This document shows, piece after piece, positions 13,792 to 22,899 of a stretch of 41,199 nt of DNA. The notes beneath the pieces were generated by a model. That model was not told where the DNA came from. It was given only the letters and a program-made list of their open reading frames with translations, and made no database searches. The DNA comes from Oscillatoriales cyanobacterium CG2_30_44_21. GTDB taxonomy: Bacteria; Cyanobacteriota; Cyanobacteriia; Pseudanabaenales; Pseudanabaenaceae. The position numbers were made by a program, and so were the translations under genes. Numbering within the stretch: position 1 is the first letter of the stretch; each line of letters starts with the position of its first letter. The DNA lies in the NCBI GenBank assembly GCA_001873375.1, contig MNZA01000207.1, positions 1 to 41,199 of the forward strand. Direction: 5' to 3'.

Positions 13792-16700
13792 ATGCAAGAT
13801 TCACCAAATGGTCTTAATGGCTCGCAGTCGCCGCCACCGCGGCACAAGTTAGGTTTTGTCGGTCAATTAGCGAAGCAATTTATTGATTCTAAACTAACTC
13901 CCTTGATTATCATTGTGGCGATTCTGTTGGGAATTGGCGCAACTCTGATGTTACCAAGGGAAGAAGAACCACAAATTACTGTGCCGATCGCCGATGTATT
14001 TGTGCAGATGCCAGGCGCTTCGGCTAAGGATGTGGAACAGCGCGTCACAGTGCCGATGGAGAAGTTGATTAAAGAATTGCCAGGAGTGGAATATGTTTAC
14101 TCCACTTCACGCCCCGGATCGTCTTTAGTGATCGTCAGATTTGTAGTCGGGCAGAATACAGAAGATGCCATTGTTCAGCTTTACAACAAGCTCTATGCCA
14201 ATTTTGACAAAATTCCTGCGGGAGTTTCCCAACCACTCATTAAGTCACGCGCGATTAATGATGTGCCAATTCTGGCGCTGACCCTTTCAGGAGATGGGGT
14301 TTCAGGCACGGAATTACGACAGATTGCGGCGCAATTGGACGAGCAGATCAAGCAAGTTCCTGATGTTTCAGAAACAACGATCATTGGCGGACAGAAGCGC
14401 CAACTGCGGGTAGAGCTAGATCCCACGCGCTTAAAGGCTTATGGACTCACCCCTCTAGAAATTTCCCAAGCATTTCAGTCCCAAAACTCAGAACTAGCGG
14501 GTGGAGCTTTAAGCCAAAATAACCAATCCTTTTTGGTGCGAACTCAAAGTTTTATCCGATCGCCTGAAGATGCCAAAGGTTTAGTGGTGGCAGTGGCGAA
14601 TAATCAGCCCGTATATTTGCGGGATGTGGCAGTCGTCACCGATGGTGCAGAAGAGCCTGCTAGTTATGTCTTGTTTGGCTATGGCGATGTTGCTCATCAC
14701 GATCAAAAAGAAGCACCAACTAAGCATCAAGGTGAAACTGAAGCTGTCACGATCGCGATCGCTAAACGTGGCGGTGCGAATGCAATTCAAGTTTCCCATC
14801 ACGTCTTACATAAATTAGAAGAGATTAAGCATAACTACATTCCCAAGAATATCGATCTGACCGTTACCCGTGACTATGGCGAAACCGCCGCCGAACGCTC
14901 CAACGAATTGCTCTTTCATATGCTGATTGCTGTGGGTTCGGTGACGGTGCTGATGTGGTTTGCCATGGGGCGCAGAGAGGCGACCGTGGTGGCAGTGTCG
15001 ATTCCTGTGACCTTAGCGCTAACCCTTGCCAGCTTTGTCTTTTACGGATTCTCTCTCAATCGCGTTACCTTCTTTGCCTTGATCTTCTCCATTGGCATTC
15101 TCGTTGATGATGCGATCGTGGTTGTAGAAAATGTCGGTCGTCATTTGGATCTTCCCGAAAATGTAACTCGTCTCAAATATTCTCCCAATCGTCACAATAC
15201 CTTGAGACAGATTGTGCTGGAGGCAGTCGATGAAGTGGGGAACCCCACAATTTTGGCAACGGTGGCGGTCATAGCCGCGATCTTACCGATGGCATTTGTG
15301 GGCGGATTGATGGGACCCTATATGCGTCCGATTCCCTTGGGTGCTTCCGCCGCGATGATTTTCTCGGCTTTAGTTGCCTTCATTGTCGTGCCTTGGACAA
15401 CCCTGAAAGTTTTTGCAGGCGGTCATCATGGCGGACATCAAGCAGGTGAAGAAGATGTCCTTAGCAAGCTCTATCGCCGCTTTATGTATCCTCTGGTGCA
15501 TTATCCCAAAAGGGGAACAACCTTCTTAGTTGCGACAACATTGGCTTTAGTAGTGATTGTCGTGGGAATGGCAGGATTCAAATTAGTAATTCTGAAGATG
15601 CTTCCCTTTGATAATAAGAGCGAGTTGCAAGTAGTAGTGAATATGCCCGAAGGCACGACCCTAGAGCAGACAGCGAGAGCAACTAGAGAACTGGGACAGT
15701 ATCTAGCCTCTGTACCTGAAGTTACCCATTATCAAAGCTATATCGGCACTTCTTCTCCTTACAATTTCAACGGATTAGTGCGCCATTACTTTTTGCGATC
15801 GGGTTCCAATGTTGCTGATATTCAGGTCAACTTTTTACCAAGGGAAGAGCGCAAACGGCAGAGCCATGACATCGCCAAAGCGATGCGTCCTTATCTCAAG
15901 GAAATCGGCGATCACTATAGTGCGCGGATTCAAGTTGCCGAAATCCCCCCAGGGCCGCCTGTACTGCAAACCTTAGTGACGGAAGTCTATGGACCTAATT
16001 ACCAAGGACAGATTGATGTTGCCAAAGAAATCTATCAATTGTATAAATCCACTGATGGTGTGGTGGATGTGGATTGGTATGTGGAATCACCCCAAACTGA
16101 TTATCATTTGGTAATCGATCGCGAAAAAGCAACTCTCAATGGCATCAGTCCCGCCCAAATTTCCCAAGTTTTACAAATGGCAATTTCGGGTCAGAATGTG
16201 GGCTTACTCCATGATGAAAATTCCCGCGAGGATGTGGCGATTAATCTTCGCTTCAGTCAGTCCAGTCGCAACAGCCTAGAGGATCTCAAGGCTCTCAATG
16301 TCAAGGGTGCAAATGGTAATCTCGTTCCCCTCAGTTCCCTTGTCAAAACCGAAACCGCCACCGTTGATACGAGTATCTATCACAAAAATCTTCAGCCCGT
16401 AGTCTATGTCTTAGGCGATGTATCTGGTCGAGTGGAGAGTTCTGTCTATGCGATGTTGGCTCTGCAACCGCAGATCGACAAAATCACACCGCCCACAGGC
16501 GCGAAAGTGCAGACATTTCTCACCGAACAACCGCCGAATACGGAAACCTATTCCATGAAATGGGATGGGGAATGGCAAGTTACCTATGAAGTCTTTCGGG
16601 ATTTGAGTATTGCCTTTGCGGTGGTGATGCTGCTGATTTATGCCCTCGTGGTCGGCTGGTTCCAATCCTTCACTACGCCCCTCGCGATCATGGTTGCCAT

Positions 16701-17136
16701 TCCCTTCTCTCTCGTGGGGATTATGCCAGCCCATTGGTTGATGGGTTCCTTTTTCACGGCAACTTCAATGATTGGCTTTATTGCGGGTGCAGGAATTGTA
16801 GTACGCAACTCGATTATTCTGGTTGATTTTATTGAGTTGCGCCTCAAGGAAGGAATGCCCCTCGAAGAAGCGGTGATCGATGCGGGAGCCGTGCGTTTCC
16901 GTCCAATGTTGCTGACTGCCGCCGCCGTCATTGTTGGATCGGCAATCATTCTCGCCGACCCGATTTTCCAAGGTTTAGCGATCTCGCTGATGGCAGGTGA
17001 AATTGCATCCTTATTACTTTCGCGATCAGCAGTTCCAATTCTCTACTACAAACTCTGGCGCAATAAGAAACCGCCAATTTTAGAATCTGCCGAGGAAGAA
17101 CAGGAAATCGCGATCGCCGCTACTGTTGACATCTAA
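13792..17136 (+). CDS. RND efflux pump inner-membrane subunit (AcrB/HAE1 type)
   Basis: 1114 residues, full length for RND pumps. The first helix lies near 36-53, and the periplasmic entry begins [20 protein letters not shown]. The proton-relay Asp pair is D439-D440 in [16 protein letters not shown] second helix bundle follows from about 575 and another from about 935. HAE1-type hydrophobe pumps and metal pumps share this outline; the motif set does not show metal specificity. A GGAGGAAATT ribosome site precedes the ATG. Its position between rhodanese and DsbA-like genes hints at export of a sulfur-related or stress compound, but the substrate is unknown. Confidence 0.9.
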   Translation: MQDSPNGLNGSQSPPPRHKLGFVGQLAKQFIDSKLTPLIIIVAILLGIGATLMLPREEEPQITVPIADVFVQMPGASAKDVEQRVTVPMEKLIKELPGVEYVYSTSRPGSSLVIVRFVVGQNTEDAIVQLYNKLYANFDKIPAGVSQPLIKSRAINDVPILALTLSGDGVSGTELRQIAAQLDEQIKQVPDVSETTIIGGQKRQLRVELDPTRLKAYGLTPLEISQAFQSQNSELAGGALSQNNQSFLVRTQSFIRSPEDAKGLVVAVANNQPVYLRDVAVVTDGAEEPASYVLFGYGDVAHHDQKEAPTKHQGETEAVTIAIAKRGGANAIQVSHHVLHKLEEIKHNYIPKNIDLTVTRDYGETAAERSNELLFHMLIAVGSVTVLMWFAMGRREATVVAVSIPVTLALTLASFVFYGFSLNRVTFFALIFSIGILVDDAIVVVENVGRHLDLPENVTRLKYSPNRHNTLRQIVLEAVDEVGNPTILATVAVIAAILPMAFVGGLMGPYMRPIPLGASAAMIFSALVAFIVVPWTTLKVFAGGHHGGHQAGEEDVLSKLYRRFMYPLVHYPKRGTTFLVATTLALVVIVVGMAGFKLVILKMLPFDNKSELQVVVNMPEGTTLEQTARATRELGQYLASVPEVTHYQSYIGTSSPYNFNGLVRHYFLRSGSNVADIQVNFLPREERKRQSHDIAKAMRPYLKEIGDHYSARIQVAEIPPGPPVLQTLVTEVYGPNYQGQIDVAKEIYQLYKSTDGVVDVDWYVESPQTDYHLVIDREKATLNGISPAQISQVLQMAISGQNVGLLHDENSREDVAINLRFSQSSRNSLEDLKALNVKGANGNLVPLSSLVKTETATVDTSIYHKNLQPVVYVLGDVSGRVESSVYAMLALQPQIDKITPPTGAKVQTFLTEQPPNTETYSMKWDGEWQVTYEVFRDLSIAFAVVMLLIYALVVGWFQSFTTPLAIMVAIPFSLVGIMPAHWLMGSFFTATSMIGFIAGAGIVVRNSIILVDFIELRLKEGMPLEEAVIDAGAVRFRPMLLTAAAVIVGSAIILADPIFQGLAISLMAGEIASLLLSRSAVPILYYKLWRNKKPPILESAEEEQEIAIAATVDI

Positions 17137-17150
17137 AAAAACAAATCAAG

Positions 17151-17195
17151 AGATCCCCCTCAATCCCCCTTGTAAAGGGGGGCTGGGGGGGATCT
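17151..17195. repeat. GATCCCCC-type dispersed repeat, short copy
   Basis: AGATCCCCCTCAATCCCCC and its near inverted end GGGGGGCTGGGGGGGATCT enclose TTGTAAA. It is the 45-bp minimal form of the elements at 11938 and 18737 and sits 14 bases after the RND stop. Confidence 0.85.
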
Positions 17196-17229
17196 TAAAC
17201 AGACTCTGACACTACACTCAAAAGAATTA

Positions 17230-17907
17230 ATGGAACCGATTCGCATCTCTTACTATTCCGATGTCCTTTGCATTTGGGCATATATCGCCCAAATCCGTCT
17301 CGATGAACTCGCTGCTAACTTTCCCGATCATGTGGCGATCGACTATCATTTCTTCCCTATATTTGGTAATGCCCATGAAAAATTAGAAAAAAGTTGGCGC
17401 GATCGCGGTGGGTTGCGTGGCTATAGCGATCATGTGCATACAGTCGCAGCTAAGTTTCCCCATATCACCGTGCATCCCGATGTCTGGGTCGTGAATACAC
17501 CGACCTCAGCCACCTCCTGTCATCTATTTCTAAATGCAGTTCAACTATTAGAAATCAAAGGACTGATTCCCAAATCTGAAAAAATATTTGAGAAAGCCAA
17601 TTGGGAAGTTCGCCGCGCCTTTTTTGCGGAAACTGCCGATGTTAGCGATCGTCAAGTCCAGTTTCAGATTGCCGAGAAATTAGGTATTGCGATCGCCGAT
17701 CTGCAAGCTCAAATCGATAGTGGCGCAGCCTATGCATTGCTATCAAGGGATTTCGAGTTAATTCGCGAAAAAACTGTTTCCGTTAGTCCCACAATGATCT
17801 TCAACGAAGGACGACAAAGGCTAAATGGCAATGTCGGCTATCGGGTGATTGAGGCAAACATTCGCGAGTTGTTGAATAATCCCGAAGATGAACATTCTTG
17901 GTGTTAA
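17230..17907 (+). CDS. DsbA-family (FrnE-like) protein with a one-cysteine active site
   Basis: 225 residues with no signal peptide, so cytoplasmic. The N-terminus ISYYSDVLCIWAYIAQIRL aligns with the FrnE/DsbA start SDVVCPWCY, but the second Cys is Ala: C14-I-W-A17. The cis-Pro region is SVSPTMIFNEG. The protein ends EDEHSWC, a C-terminal Cys that could replace the missing thiol. A single-thiol DsbA-fold protein would more likely act in glutathione or persulfide chemistry than as a disulfide donor. A fragment of a second copy of its 3' end lies at 31545-31592. Confidence 0.8.
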   Translation: MEPIRISYYSDVLCIWAYIAQIRLDELAANFPDHVAIDYHFFPIFGNAHEKLEKSWRDRGGLRGYSDHVHTVAAKFPHITVHPDVWVVNTPTSATSCHLFLNAVQLLEIKGLIPKSEKIFEKANWEVRRAFFAETADVSDRQVQFQIAEKLGIAIADLQAQIDSGAAYALLSRDFELIREKTVSVSPTMIFNEGRQRLNGNVGYRVIEANIRELLNNPEDEHSWC

Positions 17908-17961
17908 GGGGCTTGCCACTACTTGCAGGGACGATCGCTACATCAATAGTTGGTTTTGTCC

Positions 17962-17991
17962 TTGACATTATATATCGCCATATAGTAATAT
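17962..17991 (+). promoter_or_regulatory. Promoter with AT-dyad operator before the persulfide dioxygenase
   Basis: TTGACA (17962-17967) and TAATAT (17986-17991) are spaced 18 bp. The spacer holds the dyad TATAT-CGCC-ATATA (17971-17984), which suggests a repressor site between the hexamers. The TATATC half-site recurs in the dyads before the ACR3 gene, as expected for an ArsR-type regulator. Confidence 0.65.
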
Positions 17992-18027
17992 ATTGAGAGA
18001 GTTTTAAAAGTTTGGAAATTTACTGCC

Positions 18028-18726
18028 ATGCTATTTCGCCAATTATTCGATCAAGAGACAGGAACCTATACCTACCTAATTGCTGACCCAGTTAGCAAGG
18101 AAACAGTCCTCGTCGATCCAGTTTTAGAACAAGTTGAGCGTGATCTTAAACTCTTGAGAGAGTTGGGTTTGACCCTAAAATTTTGTTTGGAAACCCATAT
18201 TCACGCTGACCACATCACAGGTACGGGCAAATTACGCGAACTCACGGGTTGTGAAGGCATTGTTCCTGAAAATGCCCATGCTGCCTGTGCCAACCGCTAT
18301 GTCAAACATGAAGAAGTTTTAAATGTGGGGGAAATTAAAATTCAGGCGATCGCCACATCTGGACATACCGACAGCCATATGTCTTTCTTGGTTGATGGCA
18401 CACATTTATTAACGGGTGATGCCCTTCTCATTCGCGGCTGCGGACGCACCGACTTCCAAAGCGGCGATGCGGGTACTTTGTACGATCATGTCACCCAAAG
18501 GCTGTTTACTCTGCCCGATACTACCTTCGTTTATCCTGGACATGACTATCGCGGCAATTTGGTATCCACCATTGGCGAAGAGAAACAATGGAATCCGCGT
18601 TTTGTAGGGCGCGATCGCGCTCAGTTTATTGAGTTTATGGGTAGTCTCAATCTGCCTAATCCCAAAAAGATTGCCGAAGCCGTACCCGCTAATGAGCGTT
18701 GTGGCAAGGTTGCACTTGCGGTTTAA
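18028..18726 (+). CDS. ETHE1-type persulfide dioxygenase
   Basis: 232 residues of the metallo-beta-lactamase fold. Motifs are THIHADH (56-62), SGHTDSH (H113), TGDALLIRGCGRTDFQ (D131) and YPGHDY (H172). TGDALLIRGCGRTDFQ is the hallmark of ETHE1-like enzymes and not of glyoxalase II. The predicted mononuclear Fe triad is H57, H113 and D131. It oxidises glutathione persulfide to sulfite with O2, the step after SQR. It starts a transcript with the strong promoter at 17962 and is followed by a rhodanese-DUF2892 gene. Confidence 0.93.
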   Translation: MLFRQLFDQETGTYTYLIADPVSKETVLVDPVLEQVERDLKLLRELGLTLKFCLETHIHADHITGTGKLRELTGCEGIVPENAHAACANRYVKHEEVLNVGEIKIQAIATSGHTDSHMSFLVDGTHLLTGDALLIRGCGRTDFQSGDAGTLYDHVTQRLFTLPDTTFVYPGHDYRGNLVSTIGEEKQWNPRFVGRDRAQFIEFMGSLNLPNPKKIAEAVPANERCGKVALAV

Positions 18727-18736
18727 TTGATAAAAT

Positions 18737-18812
18737 GATCCCCCTCAATCCCCCTTAAAAAGGGGGAAGAAGAAAATCCTCCCCCCTTTTTAAGGGGGGC
18801 CGGGAGGGATCT
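18737..18812. repeat. GATCCCCC-type dispersed repeat, 76-bp copy
   Basis: GATCCCCCTCAATCCCCC... with inner stems CCCCCTTAAAAAGGGGG and CCCCCCTTTTTAAGGGGGG, and the end CGGGAGGGATCT. It is the closest match to the outer element at 35416-35651 and so shows what the uninterrupted form of that copy looks like. Confidence 0.85.
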
Positions 18813-18854
18813 CTACCCGATACTTTTGCAATCATTTACAACTTCCTTAAACCT

Positions 18855-19412
18855 ATGACAACTTCACAAAATTTCACCTCTATATCCGAATCCCAAATCA
18901 AGTTAATTGATGCCCAAGATCTGAAAGAACTGATTGAACGCCAAGCTGTGGAACTAGTGGATGTGCGCGAAGCTGATGAGTTTGCCAGCGAGAGAATTGA
19001 TGGCGCAATTTTAGTTCCGTTATCGAAATTTGATTCTCGACAGATCCTCAATAATCCAGACAAACAAGTAGTTCTCTATTGTCGTTCTGGCAATCGTTCC
19101 ACCCGTGCCGCCGAGAAATTGATCGATGCGGGTTATGCAGAAGTGACGCATCTCAAGGGTGGGATCATGGCATGGCGATCGCAGGGTATGCCGATCAAGG
19201 CAAATAAGAATGCGCCCATCAGCATTATGCGTCAAGTGCAAATTACGGCTGGTTCCCTTGTTTTCTTCGGCACAATTTTGAGTGCAACGGTTTCTCCTTG
19301 GTTCATGTTTTTGACAGGCTTTGTCGGTGCGGGACTGATGTTTGCAGGAATCTCTAATACCTGCGCGATGGCAAATCTATTGTCAATGCTGCCCTACAAC
19401 AAGCAAAGATAG
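18855..19412 (+). CDS. Rhodanese-DUF2892 membrane fusion (YgaP-like)
   Basis: 185 residues. The rhodanese domain (about 16-112) has VDVREADEF and the active loop C76-R-S-G-N-R-S. It is followed by ISIMRQVQITAGSL and two hydrophobic helices (about 129-147 and 149-167), then NTCAMANLLSMLPYN, the DUF2892 end with its Cys (C170). This fused order equals E. coli YgaP, a membrane rhodanese. It probably takes persulfide sulfur at the membrane. The SulP gene starts right after the stop. Confidence 0.92.
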   Translation: MTTSQNFTSISESQIKLIDAQDLKELIERQAVELVDVREADEFASERIDGAILVPLSKFDSRQILNNPDKQVVLYCRSGNRSTRAAEKLIDAGYAEVTHLKGGIMAWRSQGMPIKANKNAPISIMRQVQITAGSLVFFGTILSATVSPWFMFLTGFVGAGLMFAGISNTCAMANLLSMLPYNKQR

Positions 19413-21128
19413 ATGATTCAGCAATATATTCCTGCACTCAATTGGTTAAGGAACTATCAATCTAAACATCTATTTGGCGATATTACCGCAGGGATTATTG
19501 TCACCAGTCTTTTGATCCCGCAAGCAATGGCGTATGCTCTGCTTGCGGGACTGCCGCCGCAGATTGGACTCTATGCCAGTATTTTGCCTGCGATTATCTA
19601 TCCATTACTGGGAACCAGTCGCGTGTTGGCAGTGGGACCTGTCGCCGTTGATTCTTTAATGGTAGCGGCGGCGATCGCTAAGCTTGCGCCCCAAAATAAT
19701 TCAGAATACCTAATCCTCGCCATAACTATGGCGTTTTTAGTAGGAATTATTGAAATTGGTATGGGGATTTTGCGGATGGGATTTTTAGTTAACTTTCTTA
19801 GCCGTTCCGTAGTTTCAGGATTCATTAGTGGAGCCGCGATCATCATTGGATTCAGTCAGGTCAAACACTTACTGGGTTTGAAGATTCCTTCTACGGAGTC
19901 ATTTATTGAACTTCTGACTCTGATTTTTGGCAAAATCACTGAAGTGAATTGGATCACGCTGAGTTTGGGATTAACTAGCACTGGCATCTTGCTCTATTTC
20001 AATCAACCGCTAGTCAAATTATTGAAACGAAACGGTTGGAACGAACAAAAGATATTACCTATTTCCAAAAGTGCGCCTCTGCTGGTGGTAATTTTGGGAA
20101 CCTTGCTAGTCGCAATTTTCCGATGGGATCAAGTTGCGGGAATTAGAATTGTCGGCATAGTTCCATCAGGCTTACCGCCTTTGAGTATGCCTAGCTTTGA
20201 TCTGCAAACTTGGCGATCGCTTTTACCTGCGGCTCTAGCGATCGCTTTAGTTGGTTACATGGAAGGCTTCTCAGGAGCGCAAGCCCTCGCCAGTAAACGC
20301 CGCGAAAAGATTGATCCCAATCAAGAATTAATTGCTTTTGGAGCAGCGAATGTGAGCGCCGCTTTTGCAGGGGGATTTCCTGTGACGGGTGGAGTTAGTC
20401 GCTCGGTGGTAAATTTTAGCGCAGGCGCAAATACGGGCTTAGCCTCAATCATTACGGGAATATTAGTCGCAATCACGGTGATGTTCTTTACATCTTGGTT
20501 CTATTTTCTGCCGCAAACCTGCCTCGCCGCGATTATCATCACCGCCGTTTATAAATTGATTGATTTCACTACCCTCAAACGGATGTGGAATTATGACAAA
20601 GCCGATGCGATCGCTTGGCTAGTCACCTTTAGCGCTGTATTAGGTTTAGGCGTGGAAAAGGGCATAATTTTTGGCTCAATTGTGGCTTTGTCGCTGCACC
20701 TATGGCATACCAGTCGTCCCCATATTGCGATCGTGGGACGCTTAGGTGACTCTGAACACTTTCGCAATGTCCTTCGTTACGAAGTCAAAACCAGTCCTCA
20801 AGTTTTAGCGATCCGTGTTGATGCCAGCCTTTACTTTGCCAATGCCAAATATATGGAGAATTTTCTAAATCGTGAAATTAGCGATCGCCCTGATGTCAAT
20901 AGCATTGTGCTGGTATGCAGCGCCGTCAATCTGATTGATGCCAGCGCCTTAGAAGTTCTCGAAAGTTTGATTGCTGATTTAAAAACCACAGGCATTAACT
21001 TCTATTTCTCTGAGGTCAAAGGTCCCGTGATGGATAAATTGCTGAATATTGGCTTTGTCGATTATGTTGGTCGCGATCGCTTCTTTATGTCCACCGATAT
21101 CGCCATGCGTGAATTAGCAGGTATTTAA
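19413..21128 (+). CDS. SulP-family anion permease with STAS domain
   Basis: 571 residues. About 12 hydrophobic helices fill residues 20-430, with the SulP signature GITAGIIV-like start (FGDITAGIIVTSLLIPQAMA) and the central SAAFAGGFPVTGGVSRS. A C-terminal STAS domain (about 450-560) contains LVCSAVNLIDASALEVLESL. SulP proteins carry sulfate, bicarbonate or other anions. The stop of the rhodanese-DUF2892 gene touches this start, so the genes are coupled. That favours sulfate or a related sulfur oxyanion as substrate, perhaps export of the end product of sulfide oxidation or its exchange. Confidence 0.9.
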   Translation: MIQQYIPALNWLRNYQSKHLFGDITAGIIVTSLLIPQAMAYALLAGLPPQIGLYASILPAIIYPLLGTSRVLAVGPVAVDSLMVAAAIAKLAPQNNSEYLILAITMAFLVGIIEIGMGILRMGFLVNFLSRSVVSGFISGAAIIIGFSQVKHLLGLKIPSTESFIELLTLIFGKITEVNWITLSLGLTSTGILLYFNQPLVKLLKRNGWNEQKILPISKSAPLLVVILGTLLVAIFRWDQVAGIRIVGIVPSGLPPLSMPSFDLQTWRSLLPAALAIALVGYMEGFSGAQALASKRREKIDPNQELIAFGAANVSAAFAGGFPVTGGVSRSVVNFSAGANTGLASIITGILVAITVMFFTSWFYFLPQTCLAAIIITAVYKLIDFTTLKRMWNYDKADAIAWLVTFSAVLGLGVEKGIIFGSIVALSLHLWHTSRPHIAIVGRLGDSEHFRNVLRYEVKTSPQVLAIRVDASLYFANAKYMENFLNREISDRPDVNSIVLVCSAVNLIDASALEVLESLIADLKTTGINFYFSEVKGPVMDKLLNIGFVDYVGRDRFFMSTDIAMRELAGI

Positions 21129-21251
21129 CCAGCTAAACCTTAAAACTTTCCTAATAAACTGATTGTTTAGATTCTTTATAAACTATATTATCAACCAAGT
21201 ATATTGTTAATCAAGCCAGTGCTTAGTTTTTAATCCACTTCAAGATAAATC

Positions 21252-22694
21252 ATGGATATCCTGTCAAATACAGTTGCACTGTCACGAATGCAATTTGCAT
21301 TAACCGCCATTTTTCATATGCTCTGGCCAGTCCTGACTACAGGCATGGCAATCTATCTCGTCATTGTCGAAGGGCTATGGCTGAAAACCCGCAATCCTGA
21401 TTACTACCGCCATGCTCGCTTCTGGTCAAAGTTATATGTGCTTAACTTTGGGATTGGAGTCGCTTCAGGGCTACCGATGGAATTTCAATTTGGTACAAAC
21501 TGGGCTCCATTTTCGGAAGCAGTGGGTGACTTCTTTGGCAGTATTCTCGGCTTTGAAGGCGCAATGGCTTTCATGCTCGAAGCAGGATTTTTAGGAATCA
21601 TGTTATTCGGTTGGGAGCGCGTCAATCCATCGATCCATTATCTCGCCACGATCATGGTTGCCTTTGGCGCAAACCTGTCTACCTTCTGGATTTTAGTCGC
21701 TAACTCTTGGCTGCAAACACCAGCAGGAGGTGAGATGGTCGATGGCAAATTTATTGTCAGTGATTACTTTCAGGCGATCACTAATCCATTCATGGTCAAA
21801 AGCGTATCGCATATGTTTTTTGCCACCCTCGAAACATCACTATTCGTGATCGGGGGGATCAGCGCTTGGTATATTCTTAACAATCGTCATCAAGCCTTTT
21901 TTGCCAAATCGCTCAAAATTGTGATTGCCGCCGCGATCGCCGTTACGCCTGTGCAGATTTATGTTGGACATTTGAGCGCCGAACAAGTTGCTCAATATCA
22001 ACCCACAAAACTAGCAGCGATGGAAGCCAAATGGGAAACTAGCCCTGCGGGACAACCTGCGGATTGGAGTCTCTTGGCAATTCCCGATGAAAAGACCCAA
22101 AGCAATAAATGGGAAATTACGATTCCTAACGGGCTAGGCTATGTTTTGGAATTTAAAAAAGATTTGACCGCGCCTGTGCTTGGCTTAAAGGAATGGAAAT
22201 ATAGCGATCGCCCTCACATGGTGGGCTTGATTTACTACGCCTTTCGGATCATGAGTGGGATTGGCTTTTTCTTGGCAGGGCTAATGCTCTGGAGTGCCTT
22301 GCAATGGCTATTAGGCAATCTCTCCGCCGAAAAAGTTGCTAAGCAAAAGTGGCTGCTCCGCACTTGGATTTTTGCTGCACCCTTAGGTTATATCGCTGTG
22401 GAATCAGGCTGGATTGTCCGATGTGTGGGACGACAACCTTGGACAATGTATGGACAGATCCGTACGGCTGATGCCGCTTCCGTTGTCCCCGCCAGCAATG
22501 TCTTAACTTCATTAACTCTATTTGCAGTAGTTTATTCCATTTTGCTGGTTGCTACTCTCTATTTTGGCAGCAGAATAATTCGTCATGGTCCTAATTTAGA
22601 AATTCCCATCCCTGGACTAGAAAATGATCTGGCAATTAACATGGAACCAGCGATATTCATTCCCGATCAACGTCCAGCAGAAACTCAATTGTAA
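21252..22694 (+). CDS. cydA: Cytochrome bd-type quinol oxidase subunit I
   Basis: 480 residues, multi-helix. H22 in ALTAIFHMLWP is the haem b595-type ligand, and the GFEGAMAFMLEAGFLG segment carries the two conserved Glu of the proton path. KSVSHMFFATLETS carries the next His. A periplasmic quinol loop GHLSAEQVAQYQPTKLAAME is of the short-loop (CIO-like) form. It oxidises plasto-/quinol and reduces O2, and bd oxidases resist sulfide better than haem-copper oxidases. The 124-bp leader before it contains an AT-rich stretch with no clear hexamers. Confidence 0.94.
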   Translation: MDILSNTVALSRMQFALTAIFHMLWPVLTTGMAIYLVIVEGLWLKTRNPDYYRHARFWSKLYVLNFGIGVASGLPMEFQFGTNWAPFSEAVGDFFGSILGFEGAMAFMLEAGFLGIMLFGWERVNPSIHYLATIMVAFGANLSTFWILVANSWLQTPAGGEMVDGKFIVSDYFQAITNPFMVKSVSHMFFATLETSLFVIGGISAWYILNNRHQAFFAKSLKIVIAAAIAVTPVQIYVGHLSAEQVAQYQPTKLAAMEAKWETSPAGQPADWSLLAIPDEKTQSNKWEITIPNGLGYVLEFKKDLTAPVLGLKEWKYSDRPHMVGLIYYAFRIMSGIGFFLAGLMLWSALQWLLGNLSAEKVAKQKWLLRTWIFAAPLGYIAVESGWIVRCVGRQPWTMYGQIRTADAASVVPASNVLTSLTLFAVVYSILLVATLYFGSRIIRHGPNLEIPIPGLENDLAINMEPAIFIPDQRPAETQL

Positions 22695-22783
22695 TCAAGG
22701 ATAGTAGGCGGCTCTTTGTGCCTCCTGTTCTCTCATACGATAAAAAATGGCATAGCTATTTCTTATCGCAATTGTCAAGCAAA

Positions 22784-22844
22784 CGAACCCAAAATGATTT
22801 TGAAAGCGTTGCTTTGCAACGCTTTCAAAATCATTTTGGGTTCG
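22784..22844. repeat. 29-bp perfect hairpin between cydA and cydB
   Basis: The left arm from CGAACCCAAAATGATT to GCGTTGC pairs base for base with the right arm over 29 bp, with only TTT as loop. The right side continues into GGCTTTGAGCGCAAAGCGCTGTA (to 22865), which resembles the right ends of the elements at 24025 and 34336. It lacks a T-run, so it is a mobile-type palindrome inside an operon and could lower cydB expression or protect the cydA message. Confidence 0.85.
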
Positions 22845-22899
22845 GCTTTGAGCGCAAAGCGCTGTAATTGAATATGGAACTAATTTCTAGGTAAATTTC

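Noticed and set aside
16411-16971. Several minus-strand ORFs within the RND pump gene
   Set aside because: They overlap a strongly conserved membrane region in antisense; codon bias of the RND gene explains the open frames.
18028-18726. Glyoxalase II or class B beta-lactamase
   Set aside because: The TGDALLIRGCGRTDFQ block and the gene context identify an ETHE1-type persulfide dioxygenase.
18737-18812. Rho-independent terminator after the persulfide dioxygenase
   Set aside because: The structure is strong but lacks a T-run and belongs to a dispersed repeat family found in unrelated positions. It may act as a terminator by chance but is annotated as a repeat.
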